From positions 1 through 60,118 of the forward strand of contig JADFXB010000012.1 in assembly GCA_015233935.1 (NCBI GenBank): 60,118 bases of DNA. The letters are read 5' to 3'. This document shows positions 16,375-25,838 of the stretch, piece after piece. The notes beneath the pieces are model-generated. The model worked only from the letters and a program-made list of their open reading frames with translations, had not been told where the DNA came from and made no database searches. Both the position numbers and the translations under genes were made by a program. Position 1 is the stretch's first letter. Every line of letters starts with the position of its first letter. The DNA comes from Magnetococcales bacterium. GTDB taxonomy: Bacteria; Pseudomonadota; Magnetococcia; Magnetococcales; JADFXB01.

Positions 16375-17109
16375 TTATCCCAGGGTGGCTAATTCAGGAA
16401 ACCATTGCAGGAGCAGAACACTCAATCGGGTGAAATCACCCATAAAAATCAAGATGCCTACCGCTACCAACAACAGACCAGAAACCATCTCTATCTTGTG
16501 CAAATGCTTTTTAATGCGCGTGAAAAAAGCGAAGAAAGAGTTGGTGGCCATCCCAGCCAATAAAAAAGGTACCCCCAACCCCATGGAATAAACCGCCAAC
16601 AACAATATCCCCTCCGTCACCGTCTCCTGCGCACCCGCTACCGCCAAAATAGCCGCTAAAATTGGACCCACACAAGGCGTCCAACCAAACGCAAACGCTA
16701 AACCAATCAAAAAGGAACCGGATACCCCACCCGGCTTCTCCTCCACATTAAAACGCGCCTCCATATCCAAAAATCCAATGCGAAAAATACCCATATAATG
16801 GATACCCAGGATGATGATGATAATCCCACCCACCTTACCCAAAATATCCATATAAGCCAACAACATCCGCCCCAACAATGTGGATGAGGCACCCAATAAA
16901 ATAAAAACCAAAGAAAATCCCGCCACAAAAGCCAAACCATGGCTGATAACCAACCATTGCCCCCCCAATCCTCCCCGTTCCCGCTGCTTCAATCCCTCCA
17001 CCGAAATGCCCGTCATATAGGAAAGATACGCCGGAACCAACGGCAATACACACGGCGATACAAACGAAAGTAAACCTGCGGTCAACGCCGCCATCAAACT
17101 GACTTCCAT
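16375..17109 (-). CDS. ccdA: CcdA-type thiol-disulfide transmembrane transporter
   Basis: A 244-residue membrane protein of the CcdA/DsbD-beta family with six helices. It starts with FVSPCVLPLVPAYLSYMTG and carries the second redox Cys in FAFGWTPCVGPILAAIL. It moves reducing equivalents from cytoplasmic thioredoxin to the periplasm for cytochrome c assembly. The nearby TlpA-like thioredoxin at 17459-17953 is a natural partner, and the window encodes many c-type cytochromes. A cutA gene sits between them, all on the same strand. Confidence 0.93.
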   Translation of the reverse strand: MEVSLMAALTAGLLSFVSPCVLPLVPAYLSYMTGISVEGLKQRERGGLGGQWLVISHGLAFVAGFSLVFILLGASSTLLGRMLLAYMDILGKVGGIIIIILGIHYMGIFRIGFLDMEARFNVEEKPGGVSGSFLIGLAFAFGWTPCVGPILAAILAVAGAQETVTEGILLLAVYSMGLGVPFLLAGMATNSFFAFFTRIKKHLHKIEMVSGLLLVAVGILIFMGDFTRLSVLLLQWFPELATLG

Positions 17110-17127
17110 GGCTAAAACATCCTGCTG

Positions 17128-17454
17128 CTAGGGGGATCGGGTGGCTTTCTGCAACCAGTCAAGATAAGCGGGTAAGCCATCACTTACAGATGTTGCCAAA
17201 ATTTCTGGAATTTCATAGGGATGCAACTGACAAATCCGCTCCTGCAAGGCGGGGTAACACTCCTTACGACTCTTGATCAACAGAAGAAATTCTTCATCCT
17301 GCTGTAACTCACCCTGCCAAATATAAAACGATTGCATGGCAGGAAGTACCTGCACACAAGCCGCTAAAGATTCCTTCACCAGAGCAACAGCCATACTGGA
17401 CGCCTGTTCCTGATTGGGCAGGGTGGTTAAGACGATGATGACATCCAGGTTCAT
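17128..17454 (-). CDS. cutA: Divalent-cation tolerance protein CutA
   Basis: A 108-residue CutA1 protein, a trimeric ferredoxin-like fold, with IIVLTTLPNQEQA at the N-terminus, LAACVQVLPAMQSFYIWQG in the middle and HPYEIPEILATSVSDG near the end. The family is linked to copper tolerance, but its biochemical role is not settled. The start at 17454 lies 4 bases after the stop of the upstream thioredoxin gene. The frame is open back to 17469 within that gene, which I consider less likely. Confidence 0.9.
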   Translation of the reverse strand: MNLDVIIVLTTLPNQEQASSMAVALVKESLAACVQVLPAMQSFYIWQGELQQDEEFLLLIKSRKECYPALQERICQLHPYEIPEILATSVSDGLPAYLDWLQKATRSP

Positions 17455-17458
17455 GACT

Positions 17459-17953
17459 TCATTGACCAAGCATGGGTTGCAGAATTTTGATCAATTGGGC
17501 CTCATCCAGGGAACCAGTATGGATATAGGTCACCTTACCCTCCCGATTGATGAAAAAGCTGGTGGGCAATCCCATGATCCCACCCAAATGTTGGGCCAGG
17601 GCGCGCATGTCGCTTTTTGCCCCGGTGATAACCGGATAATTGAAGGAAAATTCGTCTATAAACCGGGCAAGATCATCCTTATCCACCGTATCCATAAAGT
17701 TGGCACCCACCACTTGCAACCCTTGGCTGCCAAAACGATTCTGCATGGCCCGCAAATCGGGAATTTCATCCCTGCAAGGGGGACACCAAGTAGCCCAAAA
17801 ATTGACCAACACCACCTTTCCCTTAAGATCATTCATGCTAAGAGCACCCCCTTTGACAATGGGAAAGGGATGTTCAGCAATGGATTGGGCAGCAGCATGG
17901 GTGATCCACAACATAAGCAACAAGCCGACTACGGCAAAGCGGAAAGGTTTCAT
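17459..17953 (-). CDS. TlpA/ResA-like periplasmic thioredoxin
   Basis: A 164-residue exported thioredoxin-fold protein. It has a signal peptide ending near THAAA-QS and the redox motif WATWCPPC at about residues 54-61, with the cis-Pro loop in GIMGLPTSFFINREG. It probably keeps apocytochrome c heme-binding Cys reduced, receiving electrons from CcdA two genes downstream. AAGGA lies 7 bases before ATG 17953 but directly against an earlier ATG at 17959, so I chose 17953. The stop is followed within 5 bases by cutA. Confidence 0.88.
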   Translation of the reverse strand: MKPFRFAVVGLLLMLWITHAAAQSIAEHPFPIVKGGALSMNDLKGKVVLVNFWATWCPPCRDEIPDLRAMQNRFGSQGLQVVGANFMDTVDKDDLARFIDEFSFNYPVITGAKSDMRALAQHLGGIMGLPTSFFINREGKVTYIHTGSLDEAQLIKILQPMLGQ

Positions 17954-17980
17954 CAGCATATCCTTGCAGGGTAACAGAAA

Positions 17981-19849
17981 CTACTCCCAAACCGGTCCAG
18001 TCAGTCCCAACTCCGACCAACGCCGGTCAATGTTCTTTCGCACAGTCTCATCCATGACCAACTCCCGCCCCCATTGCCGACTGGTTTCACTGGCCAGCTT
18101 GGTGGTGGCATCCAAGGCAAAACGCCCGTGTTGACGGTCGATGATCAGGTCACGATCCGGGTCTACACGGGTGGCAATGGCCCAAATAATATCGTTCCAA
18201 GAGTCCAAATGGATGGCCCCATCCACCACAATGATTTGATCCGCCCCCAACCCGGCAGGGACCAATCGCCAGATGGACTCCACCGTTTTCTGTCCCTGCT
18301 TGGCCTCCCGTTTGTCCACCCGCGCAACCGCAAGGCAACCACCCGGTTTGAGACGAATTTCCCGCAAACCGTAGATCATTTTGGTGGCCGCCAACGGCCA
18401 ATCACAGGCATGGCTGGCAGGGGGATCGGGAACCAGAGGGGCCGCCTGTTTTTCCGGCCCCCACTTGCTGGTGGCATCAATACCCATTTTTGACCCCAAC
18501 CCCGGCCAGGGGGAGGCAAAGTCCAAATAGTCTATGGGGGTACTGGTGATCACCTGTATATCCCGCACCGGGTGGACATTGCAACAGACGGAGGTCATCA
18601 CCCCATCCCAATCATCCACCGGCACCGAAGCATCCACCACAATAATAAATTTGGTGTAGAGAAACTGCCGCAAAAAGCCCCACACCCCTGCCATCACCCG
18701 GAAGGCATGGCCGGGATATTGTTTTTCCAACCCCACCACTGCCATGCGATAAGAGCAGGCCTCGGCGGGCAGATGGAAAGATTTAATCTCGGGAAACTGC
18801 TTTTTCAGCAAAGGCACAAAAACCCGATTAAGGGCCAACGCCAGAATGGCGGGTTCATCAGGTGGTCTGCCCGTATAGGTGGTCAGGAAATAGGGATCCT
18901 TGCGGGTGGTGATGCGTTTCACCTGAAAGAGAGGAAATTTTTCCACCTCATTATAATAGCCGGTGTGGTCGCCAAAGGGACCTTCTTCCACCAACTCTCT
19001 CAAACGCACCTCCCCTTCCAGAACAATTTCTGCACTGGCGGGAACCGGCAGGGGCACAGTCATGGCTTGGGCGATATCCACCCGTTTTTGCCGCAAGAGT
19101 CCGGCAAAGGCATATTCGGAGAGGGTTTCCGGCACCGGCGTTACCGCTGCCAGCAAAGTCGCAGGATCGCAACCAATGACCACCGCCACCGGCATGGTGG
19201 ACTTGCCCTGTGCCAACCACTCCCTGGCATGCTGGGCACCGCCACGGTGGGGCAACCAGCGCATGATCAGACAATCCCGCCGGATCACCTGCATACGATA
19301 AATACCCAGATTGACAGGACCACCCCGTGGTCCCTGGGTCACCACCATACCCCAGGTCACCAAGGGTCCGGCATCCCCCGGCCAGCAGGTGGGAACCGGC
19401 AAACGAGCCAGATCCAATTCAGCCCCCGCCCATACCACCTGTTGGCAAGGGGGATTTTTAATCATCCGGGGACGCATAAAACGAACCTGGGAGAGGCGTT
19501 TGACCAGCGGCCACACCTCTTTCATCGATTGAGGCGGCTCCGGCTGCCGCAATTGGGAGAGCAGGGTTCCCAACTCTTCCAATTGTTCCACGCTACGCCC
19601 CATGCCCATACCTACCCGGTCCACAGTACCGAACAGGTTGGCCACCACCGGCATGGCACTGTCCCGCACCTGGGTAAAGAGCAAGGCCGGTCCCCCTTCC
19701 GCCAAAATGCGGGAAGCGATGGCGGTGATCTCCAAATGGCCATCCACCGGGGCATTAATACGCAGCAACTCGCCCTTTCTTTCCAGAAAGGTGAGGAAGG
19801 AACGAAGATCAGGAAAGGCTTTTGGCAGGGAGTGTTCCGTCACCGTCAT
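17981..19849 (-). CDS. ubiD: UbiD-family prenylated-FMN decarboxylase with duplicated C-terminal segment
   Basis: A 622-residue member of the UbiD family, about 125 residues longer than E. coli UbiD. The cofactor and substrate segments are present (VNLGIYRMQVIRRD near 180 and EEGPFGDHTGYYNE near 288-301). It should decarboxylate a polyprenyl-hydroxybenzoate-type quinone precursor, with prenyl-FMN made by UbiX, which is not in the window. Residues 402-463 (FIIVVDASVPVDDWDG, ending DATSKW) and 540-595 (IIVVDGAIHLDSWNDI, ending DATTKL) look like two copies of the same C-terminal segment. Menaquinone-pathway decarboxylases are also long, so ubiquinone versus menaquinone is open. Confidence 0.88.
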   Translation of the reverse strand: MTVTEHSLPKAFPDLRSFLTFLERKGELLRINAPVDGHLEITAIASRILAEGGPALLFTQVRDSAMPVVANLFGTVDRVGMGMGRSVEQLEELGTLLSQLRQPEPPQSMKEVWPLVKRLSQVRFMRPRMIKNPPCQQVVWAGAELDLARLPVPTCWPGDAGPLVTWGMVVTQGPRGGPVNLGIYRMQVIRRDCLIMRWLPHRGGAQHAREWLAQGKSTMPVAVVIGCDPATLLAAVTPVPETLSEYAFAGLLRQKRVDIAQAMTVPLPVPASAEIVLEGEVRLRELVEEGPFGDHTGYYNEVEKFPLFQVKRITTRKDPYFLTTYTGRPPDEPAILALALNRVFVPLLKKQFPEIKSFHLPAEACSYRMAVVGLEKQYPGHAFRVMAGVWGFLRQFLYTKFIIVVDASVPVDDWDGVMTSVCCNVHPVRDIQVITSTPIDYLDFASPWPGLGSKMGIDATSKWGPEKQAAPLVPDPPASHACDWPLAATKMIYGLREIRLKPGGCLAVARVDKREAKQGQKTVESIWRLVPAGLGADQIIVVDGAIHLDSWNDIIWAIATRVDPDRDLIIDRQHGRFALDATTKLASETSRQWGRELVMDETVRKNIDRRWSELGLTGPVWE

Positions 19850-19928
19850 GACCAGCAGGTTGCAAAGACTGAAAGTTGATATTCTTCTACTATACCATCA
19901 TTTCTGCCAGATCCTCCAGACCGTTTAA

Positions 19929-21890
19929 TCAACTCCCTGGCAAGCATTTTTGCCACATGGCCAAAAACGCTTCTTCCACCGTGCGGGCATAGGTCTGACC
20001 GTTACACATGGGGGAACTGGACAAGGCAGGACGCAGGGTATTTCGCAAGGTTTGCAAACCGGTCAGGTCAGAGGCCAAAGCCACCGCCTTGTCCACATAC
20101 TCCTGTGGTGAAGTGGCGATGCCTTGCCCATAACCCCCATGATGGAGAATGGAAGCCGCCATACGCTGAATAAATCGCTCTCCCGCAAGAGAGATGACCG
20201 GAACCCCCATCCACAACGCCTGAAAGGTGGTGGTGGCCCCGGTAAAGGGGAAGGGATCCAGAGCAATGTCCATTTGGCTATATTGGGCCAGATGGTTGTT
20301 GTCCGTATCCCCAACCGCAAAGCTCACCCGATCTGGATCCATACCCGCCGCCACCAATCGCTGCCGCCAGGCATTCACCATGCGATCATCGGCAAAAAAC
20401 TCCCGATATTTTAATAACAATCGGCTGTTGGGCACCGCTGCCAAAATTTTTTGCCAAAGGTCCAAGAGCTGGGGCTGAATTTTGGCCGGATTGTTAAAGG
20501 AGCCAAAGGTGACATAGCCGTTGGCCAATGCGGGAGGTGGGGCCACGGCTGGGGCATCTTCCAAAGGTGGATAGGCATAAAAAACAGGCAACCGCCACAG
20601 TTTTTCTGTAAATTGCTCGCTGGTATCCGCCGGATGAAGAACAGGGTCGCTCAACCAATAGTCCATCTCGGCAAGACCGCTGGTGGTGCCATCGTGAAAA
20701 CTGATGCACAGGGGGGCCGGATGCTGGGCGGCCAGCAAAAGACGGTTACCATCAAAGTGACCCGCCAGAATCACCAGGAGATGCAAACCATCCTCCTGCA
20801 TGAGGTCCGACACCTGATCATCCCGCAGGTGGCGGGTTTGCCGCCAGTGGTCGGCCTGCTGTTGAAACCAGGCGGAGTGGGAATCTTCACCCCCATCCTG
20901 GTAGAGAAAGAGTTCAAAGCGGCTGCGGTCGTGGTGTTGCAACAGGGGGGTGATATTGTTGGCCACCGGATGGTGGGTCCAGTGGCTACAGATGTAACCC
21001 AACCGCAACCGTTCTCCCGGCTGCCAGGTAGGTCGAAAGGCCATGACAGGGGGACGGGCATATCGCCTGGCAAAACGGCGATGGTGTTGAAAGAGGGTGG
21101 CATTGTCCAACCCTGGTTGATAAAGCTGGGCGGTCAACAGATGAACAGCCGTGGCCACATCGTTGGGATGCCGCGCCAAAATGGCTTGGTAGAGTTGAAT
21201 GGCCTCCTCCACCTGTCCGCTCAACAACAGGGCATGGGCCAAATTACGTCCGGCGTCTGGGTGGTTGGGTTGCAGGCTTCTGGCCATTTGATAGTGCTCT
21301 ATCGCCTGTGCCAATTGATCCAGAGCCTGACAGGCGGCTCCCCGATTGAGATGACCAGCAAAATGGTTGGGTTCCAATTCCAGCAGACGTTGAAAAGAGG
21401 CGGCAGCCCCCCTTGCATCGCCCGCATCCCATTGGGCAACCCCCAAATTATAATGGGCTAACGGCAAAAAAGGGGCCTCGACCACCGCTTGGGAAAGCTG
21501 GGCGATAGCCTCCTGTTGATGACCCGCCACCCGCAGGGCCTCTCCCAAATTGCAGCGGGCCTCCACCATAGCCGGTTGCAGGGCCAGGGCTTGCTGATAA
21601 GCGGCAATGGCCTGCTCAAGCAAACCCAACTGTTTGAGAATCACCCCCAAATCCCGCTGGTACACCGCCTCGCCGGGGGCAAGGGTAACGGCCTCCTGCA
21701 TGAAGGTGAGAGCCTGTTCATTATCTCCCCGACGATGAAACAGCACCGCCAGTTGATAACAGGCCGCTCCCCGCAGGGTTCCTTTGCGGCTTAAAGGGAG
21801 GAGCAATCGTTCTGCCGTTGAAAAATCCCCTTGCTGCAAGGCAGAGATGGCCTGTTGCAAAGCGGCATCCCCAACAGGTTTCACCGCCAT
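19929..21890 (-). CDS. TPR-repeat O-GlcNAc transferase-like glycosyltransferase (GT41)
   Basis: A 653-residue protein with about eight to nine tetratricopeptide repeats in the first 290 residues (for example AIAAYQQALALQPAMVEA). A GT41/OGT-like catalytic region follows, with RLRLGYICSHWTHHPVANN, the GTTSGLAEMDYWLSDPVLHP segment, VTFGSFNNPAKIQPQLLDLW and the nucleotide-sugar-binding FPFTGATTTFQALWMGVPVI. It probably glycosylates a protein Ser or Thr. The start at 21890 overlaps the stop of the upstream membrane protein gene by one base (TGATG), so translation is coupled. Flagellar genes begin about 1.6 kb upstream, and flagellin is one possible target, but this is only contextual. Confidence 0.87.
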   Translation of the reverse strand: MAVKPVGDAALQQAISALQQGDFSTAERLLLPLSRKGTLRGAACYQLAVLFHRRGDNEQALTFMQEAVTLAPGEAVYQRDLGVILKQLGLLEQAIAAYQQALALQPAMVEARCNLGEALRVAGHQQEAIAQLSQAVVEAPFLPLAHYNLGVAQWDAGDARGAAASFQRLLELEPNHFAGHLNRGAACQALDQLAQAIEHYQMARSLQPNHPDAGRNLAHALLLSGQVEEAIQLYQAILARHPNDVATAVHLLTAQLYQPGLDNATLFQHHRRFARRYARPPVMAFRPTWQPGERLRLGYICSHWTHHPVANNITPLLQHHDRSRFELFLYQDGGEDSHSAWFQQQADHWRQTRHLRDDQVSDLMQEDGLHLLVILAGHFDGNRLLLAAQHPAPLCISFHDGTTSGLAEMDYWLSDPVLHPADTSEQFTEKLWRLPVFYAYPPLEDAPAVAPPPALANGYVTFGSFNNPAKIQPQLLDLWQKILAAVPNSRLLLKYREFFADDRMVNAWRQRLVAAGMDPDRVSFAVGDTDNNHLAQYSQMDIALDPFPFTGATTTFQALWMGVPVISLAGERFIQRMAASILHHGGYGQGIATSPQEYVDKAVALASDLTGLQTLRNTLRPALSSSPMCNGQTYARTVEEAFLAMWQKCLPGS

Positions 21891-22417
21891 CAGAGACCCC
21901 GATCCCGTTTGGTGGTAAGAATATGGATCAACGGGGTAATCAACAGGGCAATCATGGAGGCAAATAAATAACTGGAGTCCATGTGCATGGGAGGCGGCAC
22001 ATCCGAGGGCAACAGCAATCCCAGACCCAACAGCAACATGGCAAAGTTCAGGATGCGGCTGATGTGCAAGGCCATCCACATACTGACCGCGATCAGGGGC
22101 AATAAAAGAAGCCCCTCCAAGGAGGTGATGATGGTCATGGTTTGGCCGTGGGGTAGATTAAAGATCACCAGCAGGTAGAGAATGAAGCTGGAGACCAGAA
22201 AATGCAGACGGGTGGTGGTGAGCAATACCCCCACAATGGCATAAAGGGTGGCCACCAACAGATTGAGATTTTCCCCCGTCTCCTCCGCCAGGGTTTCCGG
22301 CAGACGAGCACCCACCAAAATGGTGATGATGATAAAAATCAAGGCGGGCTTGATATAATCGACGAACAAACCTTTTTCCGTGGAAGGTTTGGGTGAAGAT
22401 GGCTGACCTTTTTGCAT
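21890..22417 (-). CDS. Membrane protein of unknown function
   Basis: A 175-residue protein with a short charged N-terminus and about five hydrophobic helices (starting at DYIKPALIFIIITILVGARL). The C-terminus is basic (TTKRDRGL). I recognise no family motif, Cys pair or catalytic residue. It is translationally coupled to the GT41-type glycosyltransferase, so it may supply or export something for glycosylation, or anchor the enzyme at the membrane. This is inference from position only. Confidence 0.75.
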   Translation of the reverse strand: MQKGQPSSPKPSTEKGLFVDYIKPALIFIIITILVGARLPETLAEETGENLNLLVATLYAIVGVLLTTTRLHFLVSSFILYLLVIFNLPHGQTMTIITSLEGLLLLPLIAVSMWMALHISRILNFAMLLLGLGLLLPSDVPPPMHMDSSYLFASMIALLITPLIHILTTKRDRGL

Positions 22418-22448
22418 GGAACGCTCCCGAATTCACCAGCGGCTGGAG

Positions 22449-23270
22449 TCAAGGGTAAAGTTTTTTACTCTCTTGCCAAAGTTGTTCCAATTCATCCAGT
22501 GAGCTTGTTGCCGCTTCCTTGCCTTGGTGCCAGAGCCGCTCTTCCATATTTTGGAAGCGATTGCGACATTTTAGTGTTGCACGGCGCAAGGCAGCTTCAG
22601 GATTAATATGGAAACGTCGGGCCAAATTTGCAATCGAAAAGAGCACATCCCCCATTTCGGCTTCCAGGGCATCCTGTTCCATGGTTTGGCAGGCTTGCAA
22701 AAACTCTTCCTGTTCCAGGTGGACCTGCTGGATAACCCCTTGGATATCGGGCCAGTCGAATCCTACTTTGGCCATTTTTTGTTGAATCTTCAGTGCCCAG
22801 AGCAGGGCGGGCAAGTGGGAGCTGACACCGTGGAAGACCGATTTTTGGGTTGAATCCTCTCCGCTTTCCTGTTTTTCCCGTTGCTTGATTTTTTCCCACT
22901 GTTGAATGACGGCCTGGGGGGTTTCTGCTTTCATGTCACCAAAGACATGGGGATGGCGGGCGCGCATTTTGGCTTCCACCGCTTCCACCACTTCCGCCAG
23001 GGTGAAATGCCCCTCTTCGGCGGCGATTTGACAGTAAAAGACCACATGAAAGAGCAGGTCCCCCAACTCTTCCCGCAAGCCTGCCATATCTTTGGATTCC
23101 ACCGCATCCACCACCTCGTAGACCTCTTCAATGGTATAGGGGGTGAGGGAGGGGAAGGTTTGTGCCCGATCCCAGGCGCAACCATCCGGGGCGCGCAGCC
23201 GGGACATGAGTTGATGGAGGGCTGTCATGGCCTGGCACAGGGCAGAATTTTCCGCATGGGATTGGGACAT
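22449..23270 (-). CDS. mazG: Nucleoside triphosphate pyrophosphohydrolase MazG
   Basis: A 273-residue MazG protein with two tandem all-alpha domains. The first has the metal-binding EExxE and ExxD pattern (TIEEVYEVVDAVE, then LREELGDLLFHVVFY). The second repeats it as HLEQEEFLQACQ and EAEMGDVLFSIANLARRF. It removes non-canonical or excess nucleoside triphosphates. The frame is open upstream to 23420, but the extra 50 residues do not look like MazG and would overlap the flagellar promoter. ATG 23270 has a GGGG stretch upstream and gives the family N-terminus. Confidence 0.93.
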   Translation of the reverse strand: MSQSHAENSALCQAMTALHQLMSRLRAPDGCAWDRAQTFPSLTPYTIEEVYEVVDAVESKDMAGLREELGDLLFHVVFYCQIAAEEGHFTLAEVVEAVEAKMRARHPHVFGDMKAETPQAVIQQWEKIKQREKQESGEDSTQKSVFHGVSSHLPALLWALKIQQKMAKVGFDWPDIQGVIQQVHLEQEEFLQACQTMEQDALEAEMGDVLFSIANLARRFHINPEAALRRATLKCRNRFQNMEERLWHQGKEAATSSLDELEQLWQESKKLYP

Positions 23271-23403
23271 TTTTTCCCCGATAGTCAAAAATTGCCCCAT
23301 TTCGGTAAGTTGTGCCACCCGCCTGACGGAGGGGCAAAACCGGAAGAAAGGGGAATGAGGGTTAAGCAGCGGGTAACAAAGGCTATTTTGCGGCAATTCT
23401 CCA

Positions 23404-23419
23404 TGGCATACAAGTTGCA
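23404..23419 (+). promoter_or_regulatory. Sigma-54-type promoter for the flgF operon
   Basis: TGGCATACAAGTTGCA fits the -24/-12 consensus TGGCAC-N5-TTGCA with one mismatch and the correct spacing. The flgF ATG lies 59 bp downstream of the match. RpoN control is common for middle-class (rod and ring) flagellar genes. Confidence 0.7.
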
Positions 23420-23478
23420 AACAAGAAGTTGGGCCAATTCGTCATTCAAGTGCCCTCTTCAAGATCAGGAGGAAAACC

Positions 23479-24285
23479 ATGGATAGTGGATTTTATTCAG
23501 CGGTCAACGGAGCCAGACGGGCCACTTTGCGTCTGGAAGTGTTATCCAACAACCTGTCCAACGTCAATACCGCCGGATACAAACAGGAGAGTCCCTCCTT
23601 CGATTCTTATTTGACCTCCCCCGGTCCTGAATTGTTTCCGTTACCCAATGATTCCTTCATGGGTTTGCGCACACCGGGGGATATTCCTTTTCCTTACAGC
23701 AACCCTTCCGCCAACGCCTATCGCATGACCTATCCCATGGCCGTGGATACCCAGGCGGATTTGACCCAAGGCCCCATGCAGGTGACCAACAATCCGTTGG
23801 ATGTGGCCATTGAGGGGGAGGGGTTTTTTGTCATCGACACTCCCCAGGGCCGACGCTACACCCGTGACGGCTCCTTCACCGTCAACACGGTGGGTGAATT
23901 GGTGACCAAGGATGGTTTTCAGGTGCTGGGAGAAGGGGATGCGGCCATTCTGGTGGGCAACCAGCCCTTGAGTGTGGGTCCCGATGGCACCCTCTCCAAC
24001 AAGGATGGCCAACTGGGCCGCTTGCAGCGGGTGGCCATTCCGATGGAAGCCCTGCAAAAGGCGGGACGTAATTTATACGAAGCCCCCCAAAATGCGGTCA
24101 ATCCGGTGGAGGAAGGGACGGGAGGATTTCATCAAGGATATGTGGAAGGTTCCAACGTGGACATGATTCGGGGCATGACCCAGATGATCGAGGTCAACCG
24201 TCAGTTTGAAAACCAGCTCAAACTGATTCAGGCCATGGACGGGTTGGACAACAAGGCTGCCAACGATTTGGGACGGGTTGCCTGA
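23479..24285 (+). CDS. flgF: Flagellar proximal rod protein FlgF
   Basis: A 268-residue flagellar rod protein. It has the conserved N-terminal motif [20 protein letters not shown] (about residues 17-36), a central EGEGFFVIDTPQGRRYTRDG segment and the C-terminal helix VNRQFENQLKLIQAMDGLDN. It forms part of the proximal rod in the periplasm and is exported by the flagellar type III system, so it lacks a signal peptide. A strong AGGAGG lies ahead of the ATG. It is the first gene of flgFGAHIJ, behind a sigma-54-type promoter. Confidence 0.95.
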   Translation: MDSGFYSAVNGARRATLRLEVLSNNLSNVNTAGYKQESPSFDSYLTSPGPELFPLPNDSFMGLRTPGDIPFPYSNPSANAYRMTYPMAVDTQADLTQGPMQVTNNPLDVAIEGEGFFVIDTPQGRRYTRDGSFTVNTVGELVTKDGFQVLGEGDAAILVGNQPLSVGPDGTLSNKDGQLGRLQRVAIPMEALQKAGRNLYEAPQNAVNPVEEGTGGFHQGYVEGSNVDMIRGMTQMIEVNRQFENQLKLIQAMDGLDNKAANDLGRVA

Positions 24286-24315
24286 TATCGTTAACTACAA
24301 GAAGGAGTCACCGCC

Positions 24316-25107
24316 ATGATTCGTGCCCTTTGGACCTCTGCCACGGGTATGCAGGCGCAGCAAACCAATATCGATGTCATCGCCAACAACCTGTCCAACG
24401 TCAACACCACCGGCTTCAAGCGTTCACGGGCCGATTTTCAGGATTTGCTCTATCAGACCATGCGGGCACCAGGCACCGACACCTCCCAGGCGGGAACCCA
24501 GGTTCCGTCGGGTATCCAATTGGGACACGGTACGCGGGTTTCCTCGGTGAGCAAAATGTTCACCCAGGGAGATTATGTGCATACCGGCAATGAGCTGGAT
24601 ATGGCCATCGAAGGTCAAGGTTTTTTCCAGGTGCAAATGCCGGATGGCTCCACCGCCTATACCCGTGATGGTGCGTTCAAACGGGATGTGAATGGGACGG
24701 TGGTGACCCCGGATGGTTATCCGTTGGTTCCCAACTTTACCATTCCGCCGGATACCACCACCATCACGGTAGGACCGGATGGTACCTTTTCGGTCATTCA
24801 ATCAGGCAATCCCAATCCCACCCAGTTGGGAACCATCCAGTTGGCTCAGTTTGTCAATCCGGCAGGCTTGAGTGCCGCAGGGCGTAACTTGTACACGGAA
24901 ACGGCGGCCTCCGGCAACGCCATCCCCGGTACGCCCGGTACCGATGGTTTGGGCACCGTGCAGCAGACCTTCCTGGAAATGTCCAACGTCAACATGGTGG
25001 AAGAGATGATCAACATGATCACCACCCAACGGGCGTATGAGATCAACTCCAAGACCATTCAGACTGCGGACGACATGTTGGGCCAGGTGGCCAATCTGAA
25101 GCGGTAA
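24316..25107 (+). CDS. flgG: Flagellar distal rod protein FlgG
   Basis: A 263-residue distal rod protein of normal length. The N-terminal motif [20 protein letters not shown], the [20 protein letters not shown] core and the C-terminal [20 protein letters not shown] are typical of FlgG. It forms the drive-shaft part of the rod that crosses the L and P rings encoded downstream. AAGGAG precedes the ATG. It follows flgF by 30 bases and precedes flgA by 20. Confidence 0.97.
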   Translation: MIRALWTSATGMQAQQTNIDVIANNLSNVNTTGFKRSRADFQDLLYQTMRAPGTDTSQAGTQVPSGIQLGHGTRVSSVSKMFTQGDYVHTGNELDMAIEGQGFFQVQMPDGSTAYTRDGAFKRDVNGTVVTPDGYPLVPNFTIPPDTTTITVGPDGTFSVIQSGNPNPTQLGTIQLAQFVNPAGLSAAGRNLYTETAASGNAIPGTPGTDGLGTVQQTFLEMSNVNMVEEMINMITTQRAYEINSKTIQTADDMLGQVANLKR

Positions 25108-25127
25108 TCCCTGATTGAGGAATGATC

Positions 25128-25838
25128 ATGAACGGGCATCGTTGGCTTTTCTTGTTTCTGTTCTTGACCACGGCCACCGCCTGGGGACAAACCGTCTCCC
25201 CGGAGATGGTGGGGTTGACGGTGCGTTCTCATTTGCAGGGTGCCCTGGATCAAATGAACCAGGGCTATTCCATTCTGGAGGTGCAATCCCGTAATGCCTT
25301 TCAGGTGCCGGATGGTGAACTGTCCATGGAGTTGACCCTGCATCCCGATGAATTGGCCCCTGGGGTACGGTTGACGGTGCCGGTAACCTTGCTGATCAAT
25401 GGCAAGGCGGAGGCGGCCACCACGGTGACGGTAAAATTGAAGCAGCGGCAAAAAATGGTGGTGACCCGCCAAAGCATTCACAAAGGGGAGACCCTCCATG
25501 CGGGCATGCTGGAAGTGCGGGAGAGTGAAATGACCACGGCCACCGGGGATGTGGTCTTGGCTGACAGGCTTTCTTCCCTGATTGGCAAGGCGGCCAACCG
25601 GCAGATTCGGGAAGGCCAACCCTTGCGCATGGAATGGCTGGAAGAGCCGCTGGCGGTGACCCGTGGGGAAAAAATTCGGGTGAGCATCCAAGAGAAGGGT
25701 TTGACCATCGAGACCACAGCGGTGGCCGAATCTCCTGGCAAGGTGGGTGAGATTATCCAAGTGCGCAACATGAAGAGCAATCGTCGGTTTCCGGTGCGTT
25801 TGGTTGCACCTGGGGCTGGCAAGGTGGAGTTATTGTGA
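25128..25838 (+). CDS. flgA: Flagellar P-ring assembly chaperone FlgA
   Basis: A 236-residue exported protein with a signal peptide (WLFLFLFLTTATAWG-QT) and the SAF-like C-terminal domain of FlgA (VTRQSIHKGETLHAGMLEVR, with GQPLRMEWLEEPLAVTRGEK). It helps FlgI assemble into the P ring in the periplasm. The ATG at 25128 is preferred because GAGG lies 7 bases upstream, whereas an ATG at 25122 is too close. Its stop overlaps the flgH start. Confidence 0.92.
   Translation: MNGHRWLFLFLFLTTATAWGQTVSPEMVGLTVRSHLQGALDQMNQGYSILEVQSRNAFQVPDGELSMELTLHPDELAPGVRLTVPVTLLINGKAEAATTVTVKLKQRQKMVVTRQSIHKGETLHAGMLEVRESEMTTATGDVVLADRLSSLIGKAANRQIREGQPLRMEWLEEPLAVTRGEKIRVSIQEKGLTIETTAVAESPGKVGEIIQVRNMKSNRRFPVRLVAPGAGKVELL

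Noticed and set aside
18572-19879. 435-codon plus-strand frame opposite ubiD
   Set aside because: ubiD has clear motifs throughout; the opposite frame has none.
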